Positions 22,205 through 33,852 of a stretch of 64,000 bases of DNA are shown here, in pieces; position 1 is the first letter of the stretch; every line of letters begins with the position of its first letter. The notes beneath the pieces were generated by a model. It searched no databases. It was not told where the DNA came from and saw only the letters and a list, made by a program, of their open reading frames with translations. The stretch is from Sphagnum compactum (lineage: Eukaryota > Bryophyta > Sphagnopsida > Sphagnales): contig OZ234495.1 in assembly GCA_965153455.1 (NCBI GenBank), forward strand, positions 21,324,875 to 21,388,874, given 5' to 3'. A program made the translations under genes and the position numbers.

Positions 22205-22883
22205 AATATATGGCTATTGGTTGTTTTTTTATTAGTGCTATTGGTGATTATTAATGGCTATTAGTACATATTCTATTTGTGGTTATTAATGTTTTTTAGT
22301 GGTTATTCTATTAATAGTTATCGGTGGTTATTCTATTAATGGCCATTAGTAGTTATTCTATTGGTGGCTATTCTATTAATGGCTACTGGTGGCTATCCTA
22401 TTAATAGCTATTTGTGATTAATGTATTAATGGCTATTGGTGGTTATTCTATTAATGGCTATTGGTGGCTATTTTATTAATGGCTATTCGTGATTAATTTA
22501 TTGATGGATATTGGTGCTTACTCTATTAATGGTTATTAGTGGCTAATATATTAATGACTATTTATGATTAATCTATTAATGGCTATTGGTGGCTAATATA
22601 TTATGGCTATTGGTGGTTATTCTATTAATGGCTACTCGTGGTTATTCTATTAATGGCTATTGGTGGCTATTCTATTAATGGTTACTCGTGATTATTCTAT
22701 TAATGGCTATTGGTGGCTATTCTATTATAACTATTTGTGATTAATGTATTAATGGCTATTGTGGTTATTTTATTAATGGCTATTGGTGGCTATTTTATTA
22801 ATGGCTATTCATGATTAATCTATTAATGGATATTGGTGGCTATTCTATTAATGGCTATTGGTTGCTAATCTATTAATGGTTAT
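22205..22883. repeat. Minisatellite array, part 1 (25-bp unit)
   Basis: The unit is CTATTAATGGCTATTGGTGG plus CTATT, 25 bp. It occurs about 25 times with variants such as CTACTCGTGG and GTGATTAAT that create a 50-bp higher-order period. It lies inside the CACTA element and is cut by the insertion at 22,884. Confidence 0.9.
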
Positions 22884-24089
22884 GTAACACGAAAACAGGT
22901 CACCAACTTGTATAAACACTACCCATCTCCAAAAGTTTATCATGTAATAATTGTTGACCTAAAATTTGGCTGCGCAAAGATCTAAATCAAAGAGTGCATG
23001 GCGGCTACTAATGGAGGTTGTGAAGTTGATCCTGGATAATTTTGGCCGAAATAAAGAGGCGGTGCGGCTTTGAATGAGAAGGCATGGAGCTGCATTGGAT
23101 GTGCTGGTGATGGTGGCTGAGCAGGAGAAGGTTAAGTAATGGAGAAGAGGAGTGATGGAAGGTTCGTTTTTGGGCAGAATGTGTGTTGTGGTAGGTTAGG
23201 ACAGACAGAGGTAGAAGGATCAGAAATAGGCAGATTGTGCTAGACAATTACGGAGATGTGTAGATAAAGGAGTAGATCGGTTGGTTTGGAGGAAGCTTGG
23301 ACTGGTTACAGACTTTTTTCGCTGCGCCAATAGCCAGCCAAGCATTTGCAATTGGCATCAGGGAGCATGGTTTGAGGGAGGTATCGGAAGTCTGGAGAGT
23401 TTTTGCTGCTGGGGGGGGTTGAACGGGTGAGTTGTGTAGTATATAGATGATCAGAATAGAAAAAGGAGGCGGGATCGCAAATGTGTAGAGAGCTAGGAGA
23501 TTCTGTTTTTGGGCATCTTGGTTGGTTACTGTGATCTTCCGCTGCGCCAGCGACCAATCGAGATGGTTATTGTGAGAACATATTCTGAGTGAGCAGTAGG
23601 AGAATGGAGGTCGGCTGATTTTTGCTGATGCAAGAGTCAATCTGTCGAGTAGCGTCAGAGAGTCTTGCAGTAATGGATGATCAGTGAAGACAGTAGCATA
23701 GAGAGGTTATGTTGTTGCCATCAGTTGTGGTTTGAGGTTAGAGACTCCATGGACCCAGAGGAATGTTTCACACTTTGATTAAAAGGGCTCCATGGTGTGA
23801 GGTGTCTGATTTGGATGAAACACACTGCAGCAAAAGGAAGCTTGTACGATGTCTTGTTATTGCAAGTAAAACTCTCGAGCTCTGGCTTTTGTGATCGAAT
23901 CTGTCCGGTTTAGGTGCATGACTACTGAAGTCGTGAATGATTAGTGAATGCATACATGAGTGTGATTTGGGTGAAGGTTTGTAGAGAAGGTGGTTTGTTT
24001 TAGAACAACAGAGTATTCGACTCTGGTCAGTTACATGAACTGCTTAGGGTTGTCTGCAAGGGTTGTGGACCCCTCCTTTTTGGGTTACA
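22884..24089. mobile_element. 1.2-kb nested insertion, solo-LTR-like (TG...CA ends)
   Basis: The insertion begins TGTAACACGAAAACAGG and ends in the complement of TGTAACCCAAAAAGGAGG. The ends therefore form an imperfect terminal inverted repeat of over 20 bp, starting TG and ending CA. GTTA is found on both sides (22,880-22,883 and 24,090-24,093). Removing the insert with one GTTA restores an uninterrupted minisatellite unit, which proves it is a later insertion. The interior is clearly more GC-rich than its host and has minus-strand open frames of up to 130 codons without a recognisable domain. A solo LTR with a 4-bp duplication is the simplest reading. A non-autonomous DNA transposon is the alternative because of the long inverted ends. 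Confidence 0.65.
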
Positions 24090-24480
24090 GTTATTTGTGA
24101 TTAATCTATTAATGGCTATTGGTGGCTATTCTATTAATGGTTATTCGTGATTAATCTATTAATGGCTATTGGTGGCTATTCTATTAATGGTTATTCGTGA
24201 TTAATCTATTAATGGCTATTGGTGGCTATTCTATTAATGGTTATTTGTGATTAATCTATTAATGGCTATTGGTGGCTATTCTATTAATGGTTATTCGTGA
24301 TTAATCTATTAATGGCTATTGGTGGATATTCTATTAATGGCTATTGTGGCTATTCTATTAATGGCTATTAGTGGCTAGTTTATTAATGGCTATTGGTGGT
24401 TATTTTATTGGTGGTTACTGACGGCTATTTTATTATGGTTATTAATGGTTATTGTATTATAAGTTATTATTGGTTATTAT
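24090..24480. repeat. Minisatellite array, part 2 (50-bp higher-order unit)
   Basis: A 50-bp unit made of two 25-bp variants (one with ATTGGTGGCTATT, one with TTATTCGTGATTAAT) repeats about five times almost without change up to 24,330. It then decays into looser TATTGGTTATT-type sequence. The near-identity of these units, compared with part 1, indicates recent local expansion. Confidence 0.9.
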
Positions 24481-25075
24481 ATGTTATATTACAATTATTG
24501 GTGATTATTGTATTATAAATTATTGTTTGATATTCTACGTTATAATATCATAGGCTATTGGTAGTTATTATATTGTAGGGTATTTAAAATTATTTTTCAT
24601 AGGTTATTATTTTCTATTTTAAGTTATTTTAACCTTAGGCCATTATATTCTGTTTTAGATTATTTTAAAGTTATTATGCTTAGGATAAAATCATTTATAA
24701 TAACATTAAGTAGAACGACCTTGAATAATTTAAAGTTTAACTTGAAATAACATACATTAATTTAAAATAAATAACCTAAGGTATAGCCTAAAGTTAGTTG
24801 AATAATTTAATTTTAAATAATTTAAAAGCTTATAACAAAATAGTTAAGATACTTTAAGGTAAAATAACATATAATTATTTAGGGTACAATAATTTATAAT
24901 AGCCTATAATAACATAAAATATAAGTTAGAATAACTAAAATAGCTTAAAATAATATAGGGTATATCATAAAGTAACATAGATAGAATATTTTAAAAAACA
25001 TAGAAATAAACCTATTTGCTGTAGTAAATTGTAATAGTGAATTATGTTAACTAGAAATGAAACATGATGTCTACA

Positions 25076-25170
25076 TAGTGATATTATAATGAAATAACTT
25101 TCACTAGGTGAAATCAGTAAAATGCAATGAAGTTATTTCACTTTTAAGGTCCCATAGTGATTTAAGCTAG
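25076..25170. promoter_or_regulatory. Subterminal motif cluster, right
   Basis: TTTCACTAGGTGAAAT, TTTCACTTT and two CATAGTGAT motifs mirror the left cluster, though they are fewer. Confidence 0.5.
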
Positions 25171-25198
25171 TAAACTACACCCCACTTTGGTAGTAGTG

Positions 25199-25201
25199 AC
25201 A
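25199..25201. repeat. Target-site duplication ACA of the CACTA element, right copy
   Basis: The bases ACA follow the TAGTAGTG terminus and match 21,595-21,597. Confidence 0.8.
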
Positions 25202-28200
25202 AGTCTTGATTTTTCCTCCCATATTCATTCTTGGGGATGGTCACCAAATGGTAAGCATTAAATTCTATAGTTCCATAATTGAACTTTCCGCAACAAAATT
25301 TGTATTTCAATCTTTACATTTTAAAAAATACTACATAAAGAAAACAAACTTGATACGTTCCTAACTACATGAATAGTCCTATTATTTACATGTATACATA
25401 ATCTGACCAGAACACAATTGAATCATTATTGTCTTCATTAATTCATGAAAAATGAACATACATTGGTTCAAAATAGAATCAAAAGCATGGTTAGTTTATA
25501 ACAGTTGTTTCTTGGCATGAAGCCAACTTGTTGTTCCTACAAACTCATGGAAATCCTTACTACAATCCACACCTCATGGGGATTTTCAAGATGAAAGATG
25601 TGGGGGATGATTTCATCTTTTATTGAAAGATTGATGACCACCAACACCCTCATTAGTTGCTGTGAAATGACCATCAAATCTTCCGCCACAATCACTTTTG
25701 TAACATCTAATGAAACTACATGCCACAACATCTCATGCATCAAAATGTTTTTCATTTTAAATTTCAATGCTCCAAAGTTGGCAACCCCTTATAGCTTGTA
25801 TTAGTCAAATGTCATGTTGTCACTTCTTGAGTTCAACATTCTAACAATCCAAAATATAGGGTTTTCTTGGTCAAATGTCATAGAATTACATGCCCTCATC
25901 ATCTTTCTATGTTCTAACTTTATGAATTGAGGGCTAAATTCTAATTTAATTATTATTTTCAAAATTAATTACAAATCAATTAATAAAACTAGCACATTTG
26001 AAACCATGCAAATCAACCATAATGTTACTCAAATTGTAAGTGGCAATTGATTTTATTGTAAATGTTATTCAAACTTTTTAAAACATGATGCTCACACTAC
26101 TATCATATAACAATTAATTTCAAAAAATGATTTTTTATAGGATAAAGTACATATTTAGCATCAAAATTAGAATTGCAAACACATGCTTATGTTTGTTTTA
26201 TTTCTAATAGAATGATTTTTTTTCATTTTTTCACTTTGGAATGTAAATATATTTAATTTGAAGATTTAATTCTAGAGCTCTAATGTTATGACTTGGGCTT
26301 TCAATTCAAGTATGATTCCTTTAATTACAATAATATAAACTACATATGCATTTTCACATGTGTTTAATTTTTCTTGATTTCAGAATTACGTTTATTTTTT
26401 TAATATTTTTAATCAAATTTTAAAGAAAATATTGTACAATGGAATTTATCTCATGTGTTTTGATTTTCATAAATACACATAATCTGTTTCAAATTTCAAA
26501 ATGTAAAATATTATGTTAGTCTAAGATATTCAATTCTTAAATATCACCATAATTCTTTTGCTACAAATGGTATTACTTATTTTCATAATGTGTTAGATTG
26601 ACATTTAGTTTTTTATTTAATAACTTATTAAATCAGGCCAAACCATCAATATGACGCATACTTAAATTCTTTTATATGTGTCTACACTTGGAGTTTGCAA
26701 TCATATATATTGTTCATTTCTTAAGTTAAATTTTAATTATTTGACTATAGTTATAGGTCAAGTGGTCAATAGGATAAATCATAAATCCCCAAACTATAAC
26801 CTTAATCATGTGGTCCCAATGATGACTAAAGATGAATGACCTTGGTCATGTAGTCTCAATGATCACTTAGGGAGACTAATAGTACACAACCAAATAGTCC
26901 ACATGACTACATGATTAAAATTGGGACATGGTAACAAAAATGTCCTAGCTAACCATGGATGCTAGGTTTTGGTCTAACGGAATGCACAAATAGAAATGTT
27001 GAAAATTCAATTACAACTTTGAACAATAAAAATTGAATTAAAATGGGATTCAAAGTGAAAGCACCAATTCACAAGTAGTGAACTTGAAAAAATAAGGATG
27101 CAAGTGTAAAGTTTAAAACTAAATATTGAAACCACATGGTTCAATGATTACACCACTAAAAGGCAAGCTTTAAGAAACATGATCCATAAATCCAACCTTC
27201 ATTCAAAAAGGAAATAATATGAATGAAACATTGAAATTGAAAATTGAAATGCCATATATGCATGACTCATGTTGTTCAATCCAAAAGCATAATACACATA
27301 CCATTGTAATATGTACCATTATTCTTAAATTGTGTTACAAAAGTTGTCCTTGGTCAAGTTTTTAGAAATCTTGCACACAATTGTGTATTCACAAACACAA
27401 GTATTATGTCACCATGAATACAATGAATTATAGTTGTTCCACTAACCTTTTCATGTCCAATTACTTTGTTAATAGTATTCAACAAGTTTAAAATAAAATT
27501 GTAGCATTTGCATGTACAACTCCATGAAGGGTGTTCTATTTGTTTTTGTTTATTGTTATGGTAAACAAAAAGTAGACAATGTTTGTGTACACATAGTTAA
27601 TAATGTCTTAACTTGATAATTATTTTAAACTTTTAACCTTGGAGCTTTAGTGGTCACATGGTCTTATGGCTAATCTAGGAAATGCAAGGATGAAAAGGCA
27701 CATGTGTTGAGGATGGGAGAACTAAAGTTGAAAATGCCAGAGCATTAGATTTTATTTCATATGGCAAATTTGTCACATTTCTACCCCACCATTTTAAAGA
27801 ATAAAATGGCAAAGTTGGTGAGAGATGCCATTCCAATCAATCAAGTTGCAAGGGCTTTAACTATTGAAACAAATGATATTTTCCAACTTTGAATTCCCAC
27901 AACTTTCATAGCATATAAATATGATTTAACATGAAGGTGTGTGGGAACCACTTCCAAATTAATAATGTCCAAAATTATTCAAATTGGTAACAAATGATTC
28001 TTAAGTTTCAACAAGCCCAAGGGAACAAAGATGAAGCACTTGGAATTATTCAATTTGTTGGGACTATATGAAAGGGATATTACATATTACATAGTTAGAT
28101 TATGGTACCATCTCCTAATCAATTGTTTTATTTCCTTGTCCATGGGTGAAGAATGGGATTGACAATAGAAGCAACCCTACTTATAAGATGATGTTGGAAT

Positions 28201-31200
28201 TTTACAAGTCAACATAGTGCATGGGACTCATTTATGTTGTCATAAACATTGTTTCTCTAGATGTGATGGTTTTGAACTTTACCATGTCAATATTAAAAGG
28301 AACTTTCACAACATTTTTACATATAATGGCAGCTCAAGATCAACTGTTGAAGAAACTACATTTCTTGATTCCAAATTATGTGATGTTAGAATATATTTGT
28401 GCATAAATGATACTTATAAGATTACATCAAAAAATATATTACTCCAAAAAAATTGAAATGATTTTTAACAGTTATGAATGATATTTATTTCAAACCATGT
28501 TTGTGAACCATGTGAAGAGTTTGATAATTTTCATATCACAGATGAGGTCTTTTAAAGCATTGACCGTAAGTGTGGTTAATTGAATTTTTGACACTTCCAA
28601 TTGGAAAGTGATAAAAAATAAGAGTTTGGCATTGTCACAAAATTCATTTCGAATGTTTATTTGGATGATTATTTCAAACCAAATACTAGTGTAGTCTAAA
28701 ATGAAAAATAAGCTTAATAATACATATATACCATAAATGTACACATGGTTCCTTGAATTTATATTTTTAAGATTTATTTATTTTTCCTAAAAATTATGAA
28801 ATAAAAATAGCTTAATTATAAGGCCCAAACATTAAAAGTGAAACCAAAAATTAAATGCAACATATTTATTAATAGTTATATATATTGTGTGTACTACAAT
28901 ACTAAACCTAGTTTTGACCAATATGGGTCCCTTCTACTATGTGATTTCACCCTTGGTTATTATCCATCATTGGATGTGACTAATTGCATGACATGAACTC
29001 ATTTTTCATCCACATTTTCATCCAAATGTGCAACAATTGCAATAACTTGACACATTTGCAACTACAAATTGACACATTAATGTTCTATAAAAAGTATTAA
29101 AAAATAGTTACAAAACAACTTGGTTATCGTCTAAATTTTTGGATGTGATTAATTATTAATGACATGAGCTTACTTTTCATCAAATGTACAATAGTCAAAA
29201 CATATAGTCACATCTACAACTATAATTTGACACATACATTGATGTAATTACTTTTGCAACCACAAGTACATGTGATTATGGTGACATGTAAGATTGCAAC
29301 AATCGTAGTTTTCAAATTGATTGATTTGTACACTATCCAATTTTCATGCATAATGCACAGAGTTAAAAGGTTGCTCAAAAAGGTTCAAAGTCTCATGGAA
29401 TATTTCTTGAGATAGGTCCCAAAAGAAATATAAATAAAGGTAGTTGCCCCCTCCCTCCCCCCAATTTTCATTATATTCAACATGAATTTGAAAGATACAA
29501 TCTTATGTTTTAATTCTGTCCTTTTTGTTTCATGTTTTTAATCATTCCATGTTATGAATAAATTGATTTTTGAATTTTATTCTTACATATTTTGTGGTTT
29601 TGTTTTAAGAATATTGTGTTGTATGATTGGATTTAGTTTTAAATGTATTTTTATTATCATTAGTTTGTCCTAACTATTGTGTGCCTTGGGAATATTTTGT
29701 TTATGGTAGTTTTTGTGTTCATGACACATGATATATGAAGCCTTTGTAATGGTTGGTGTTATTGTGTTTAGACTTCCTTGTTTTGAAATTTAAAGGTTTT
29801 GTTCGATCCTAAATATTTATGTCATTTCACATGAAAAATCATATCCAAATTGAATTTTTTAAATGTCATTTGAAATATTTTACTTACAATTGATAATTTG
29901 AAATTTTTGTTGAAAAGTGAATGTAAAATATAGCGGCTCACAAAGCAACACATGAAAACATCACCCAAAGGAATATGTATTGCTTTGTATTTTTTGGACC
30001 CTAGAAGGACAAAGTAATAAAACATCAACAATCCATCAATTCCAAAAAAAAAAATATTTATATTTATCCCCCTTTAAGGATTTCTTTAATAAAATTGTGC
30101 ACAAACCCAACATAAAATGAGTGCTATGAACTTTTGAAAAGACCCATGTTTTTTACACTAACAAAAAATAACAAAAAATTCCAGTAAGATTAACCTACAA
30201 TTGACATGTTACAAAAATTTTAAAACTTGATTTCATTGATATATTTTTTAATTAACATGGAGTCCATATATGAAACTTGATGTCAAGGTAGCGAGTCCAC
30301 ATGTTTCACTTTACAAGTCCATCTATCTTTTAATTTTTCAAATTATGCATAACAAATATGTACATCATATGCATACTCAAGTTAATAACCTCAAACTAAC
30401 TCCCTATTAAAAAATTATGACATCTAAAATACAAATTAACCATTGCATTTACACTCTCATCACAAAAACTACCACTATATAACTTGCACTCAACGTGAAA
30501 GAAAATTTATTTTTAAAAAAAGGTCTAACACACCCAATTTGATTATGTCAAGACTTCAACAATCAAATATATTTGTGCAAGGTCTCATTCATATTTTGAA
30601 CTTAATTCGATAACCAAGTGGACTGGATTGTTTCATACATTTTATAAGCACAAGGTTCAATTCTTGGAAATTTGATAAGGTGAGGTCAGAATTTTTGCTT
30701 TTCTCAACTCACCCTCTTGATAAATATTTAACATTGAGCATCAATCATAGGTACAAATTTTAATAGTAACTCTTTGATACTAAATTGGTCTTACCAAATT
30801 TATGCATTTCACAATAGTCATATGGAAGTTGACATCAAAAAATAAATCTTAGCATTCAAAGCATATGATTTGGAAGGCAAATCTTAATTTGGTTAGATTT
30901 TTTGGAATTGAAATGGTTAGATAACAAAAATAGCCTTTTATGCCTTGATTAGTTAAATGACTTAAAAGTGGTGTCCCAATTTAGAGAGGAAATTCAAGGT
31001 GTCTAAAAATGTCAACAATTTGTCATTTTGATGTCATCACCAATACAACTTCCAATATCTACTACTCAAAGGGGATAATAATTCATATAAGGTTGAGTAT
31101 GTGTTGAACCCTACTGGATGTCTCCTTATCCTTATGCTTGCAAGTGCTTGTCAAGTAGTAATTCTTTATTCAACAATAATGGAACTTTTGCAAGTTGTGA

Positions 31201-31663
31201 TGTGTTAGTTAGCTCCTTGGACTCACCAGAATTCACATGGACTTCCCACAACTTTTAGCCTTGTAAGAGGAACTTCTCCAATATGAAAAAGATTTTATAA
31301 CTTCCCATGGACCATTTGTTCAAATGGAAAATTTGCAAAATGGGGCTGATGGCTTTGAAGCCACGTAACTCCCAAAAATAACCAATGGCGCATCCAAACC
31401 CATTTTCAACACCTCAAGGCTCAAAACGGCAAAATTAATAGTTATTCTGCCTAAAATGAAAAAAGTTGGGAAAGCTGAGTCCTTTATCAAACCTCAATGT
31501 GTAGCTTAAAGCCCCACGGTAAGGGCTTTCCCAAAACAAGGGTCTAGGAAGAGGTGGTGGCCAAGTCACATCCCACATTTGTGACCCTCTCCAACCTATA
31601 GGCTTTACCCATCACAAAGCACATGATCAATATGAAGAACTTAAACAAATGTAGATCTCTAGT
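25202..31663. other. AT-rich intergenic DNA, no gene recognised
   Basis: Six kilobases of AT-rich sequence contain open frames of at most 84 codons and low complexity. A degenerate tRNA-like segment may lie at about 30,608-30,675 (ACCAAGTGGACTGG followed by AAGGTTCAATTCTTGG), but it cannot fold into an intact tRNA by eye. Nothing else could be supported. Confidence 0.5.
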
Positions 31664-31779
31664 GAGAGGAGGTAGGGTTCTTACACCTACTCCTTAAGAG
31701 CATGAGGTATCTTGCACCCATAAGTAGGCATAGTTTCCTTTCAACTCTTAAGGAATAGGTGTAATATCCTCCTCGTCTC
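31664..31779. repeat. Long hairpin (inverted repeat, ~36-bp arms, 44-bp loop)
   Basis: The left arm (31,664-31,700) ends TTACACCTACTCCTTAAGAG. The right arm (31,745-31,779) begins CTCTTAAGGAATAGGTGTAA, complementary with one mismatch over 20 bp. Pairing continues outward with a few mismatches and gaps (GAGAGGAGG against CCTCGTCTC). The dimensions would suit a small-RNA precursor or a tiny MITE. No conserved miRNA sequence is recognised. Confidence 0.6.
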
Positions 31780-32069
31780 TATGCCTCAAATGGACTAGGA
31801 AATACCTCCAAACGGCTTGTATAACCATTACATAGGTTGCTTTGTAGGTTGAGTTAAGGGTGAAGAGATCATTTGCCCCTACCATTTAATCTAAAACAAG
31901 TTAACCCATTGGATTGGTACAAAAGTAGCTCGTTTCAATTGTTTGGTTTCTCAAATCATTCCTGACTTCCATCAAATTCTAGAGCATTCAGTGGACTCGT
32001 ACATGTCATCCTGTGTACTACTATAAAAATCCTGAGCATTGAATGGGGGAGGACACCAGGGCTTGCCAA

Positions 32070-32965
32070 GTTCAATACAGCCTGTCTTAGAATTCAAACC
32101 CTCTTTAAGAAACAGAAGCCTCATGAGCATCATCTGTCAGACGTTCCAGTTGACACTGAGATACATATGGCTCAGCCGTGTTGTAGACCTGTTCATGATT
32201 ACAAGCAGCAAATATGCAATGAAGTTCCACTTGTGACTCCCAGGAGCAGCAATTTTGCCAGATGAGCCGTGCATACATTGGAAGAGAATGATGCAGTTAG
32301 AGACACCCAACCGGAGGTCTGCACACTATTGTAGTAGATGAGGAGGCAGTGCAGTGCAGTGCAGTGCAGTGCAGTTCCGTGCTGTTCTAGGCAGAAACAT
32401 CACCTCACAACACAGCAACAAGAATAAAGCCTAAATGAGATCTTCCCCCAACAGAAAAAATACTATTCAGCAGCATCACCTAACTTTCCCATTCCATCCC
32501 TTCTGCTCCAGCAATGTACCACATTATTGATCAGCAAACATAACAATTCACAATGTTATTGGACCGTTTTCTGCATATGCAAACTTAGCTGGTAAAGAAA
32601 GGGTATGACAATTCACCTCCCTTGGCCTGACCCTGAGCTTTATCACAAGTAGTGGGCAGCAGCAGCTTCAGCAGGAAGCCTTTCTGCTGAAGTAGCCAGC
32701 AGATTCAATGGAGGAGAGAAGTCCAATGCTTTCTTTTATAAAGCCATAGCCCAGAGTTGGTGTAGCTACCACTTGAGCCACCCAATAACAGAAGCATGCC
32801 CACATCACTCAAACTGAAAAGAAAAAGTGGTTGACAATGGCAAGTTTAGGAAGGTGGGTAACTGCAATCCTTTGTTCTCCTGTGAACCAGAATTGCAAGT
32901 CCTGGACAGTGAAGTTAACAGAAAGACATCCTCATAACCAAAACTTCCATGAGCCTCATACGATG
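32070..32965 (-). repeat. Downstream copy of a ~0.9-kb tandem duplication
   Basis: This copy matches 32,970-33,780 at an offset of about 886-909 bp. The best segment is 32,641-32,810 against 33,541-33,705, roughly 85% identical by eye, including TTCAATGGAGGAGAGAAGTC in both. Other matching blocks are around 32,127 and 33,036, and around 32,400 and 33,310. Insertions between the copies are not multiples of three, so the shared sequence is unlikely to be coding. Confidence 0.7.
32346..32375. repeat. (GCAGT)6 microsatellite
   Basis: Six perfect GCAGT units lie inside the downstream duplicate copy; the upstream copy lacks them. Confidence 0.9.
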
Positions 32966-32969
32966 GAAA

Positions 32970-33852
32970 GGACAGCCTTTCTTGCAAAGTTCAAGCAAGT
33001 TCTCTCAGAATTCTATATATAACAGAAGCATTCTTGAACATCTGGCAGAAGTTCCAGTAGCCTCTGAGAAATGGATAACAAGATGGACAAACATAAAAAT
33101 ACTTGGCATGATCAGCTTTGAGTTGTTGGTAATTGTTGATGATTAAAAGCAGCAAACACACAAAGATGTTTCAATTCTGACCCTCCCACAAGAAGCTCTT
33201 TTGCTGCATGAACCCTTGAGACACTGGAAGGGAACAATGCAGCAAAGGAAAACCCACATGGAGGCGTCAACTAAGTCATAGAAGGCATGCTGTGCCATTC
33301 TATGCAGTAACATCACCTCACAACACAGCAAAAAGAGCAAAGCCCAAATGAGATCTTTTCTCTCTGAACAAAATACACCATCTAGCACCCTGACTTTCAA
33401 AATTCATCATAGTATCTTCTGCTCTAGCAATGCAACATATGATTGATAAGCAAACACAACTAACCATCATGTTATAGACAAAACCTTTTCTGTCAAATGC
33501 AACTTAACTGGTAAAAGGAGGAGTCAACCAGGAAAGAAACTTATCACAAGAGTGGGCAGCCACCGCTTCTACTGAAGGAGCGAGCAGGTTCAATGGAGGA
33601 GAGAAGTCCAACGCTTTCTTTCATCAAGCCACAGCCTAGAGTTGTTGGAGTCACCACTTGGCCACCCAATAATAGAAGCATGCCCACCTCACTTAAAACT
33701 GAGCTAACAAAGCTGTTGACATCCTGATGTGCTGAAGAATATGAAGACATACAACCTCATCATCCAAAACCTTCCACCACAGCTTCAAGAAAAGAAACAA
33801 TCCATGCAACCAGAACTGCCATGATTTGATGATTTGCACCACATCAATTACA
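32970..33852 (-). other. 3' flank / likely 3' UTR of the RSZ gene, upstream duplicate copy
   Basis: This DNA directly follows the RSZ stop codon on the minus strand and contains the second copy of the 0.9-kb duplication. Open frames here (33,887-33,693 and 33,750-33,544) are not kept in the other copy. I therefore read it as untranslated or intergenic rather than as a separate gene. Confidence 0.5.

Larger units (their letters stand above)
21598..25198. mobile_element. Non-autonomous CACTA (EnSpm) transposon, 3.6 kb
   Basis: The left end is CACTACTAGGAAA (21,598). The right end read on the minus strand is CACTACTACCAAA (25,198). The element is flanked by ACA on both sides (21,595-21,597 and 25,199-25,201), the 3-bp duplication expected of this superfamily. 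Subterminal DNA carries many TTCACTA/TAGTGAA motifs, including TTTCACTAGGTGAAAT near both ends; in CACTA elements such repeats bind the transposase. No transposase frame is present, so movement would need a helper. The interior is a 25/50-bp minisatellite interrupted by a 1.2-kb insertion (22,884-24,089). Confidence 0.87.

Noticed and set aside
22205-24480. CRISPR array
   Set aside because: The repeats are contiguous without unique spacers and lie in a plant transposon.
30608-30675. tRNA gene
   Set aside because: B-box-like and A-box-like words are present, but no closed cloverleaf or acceptor stem can be formed.
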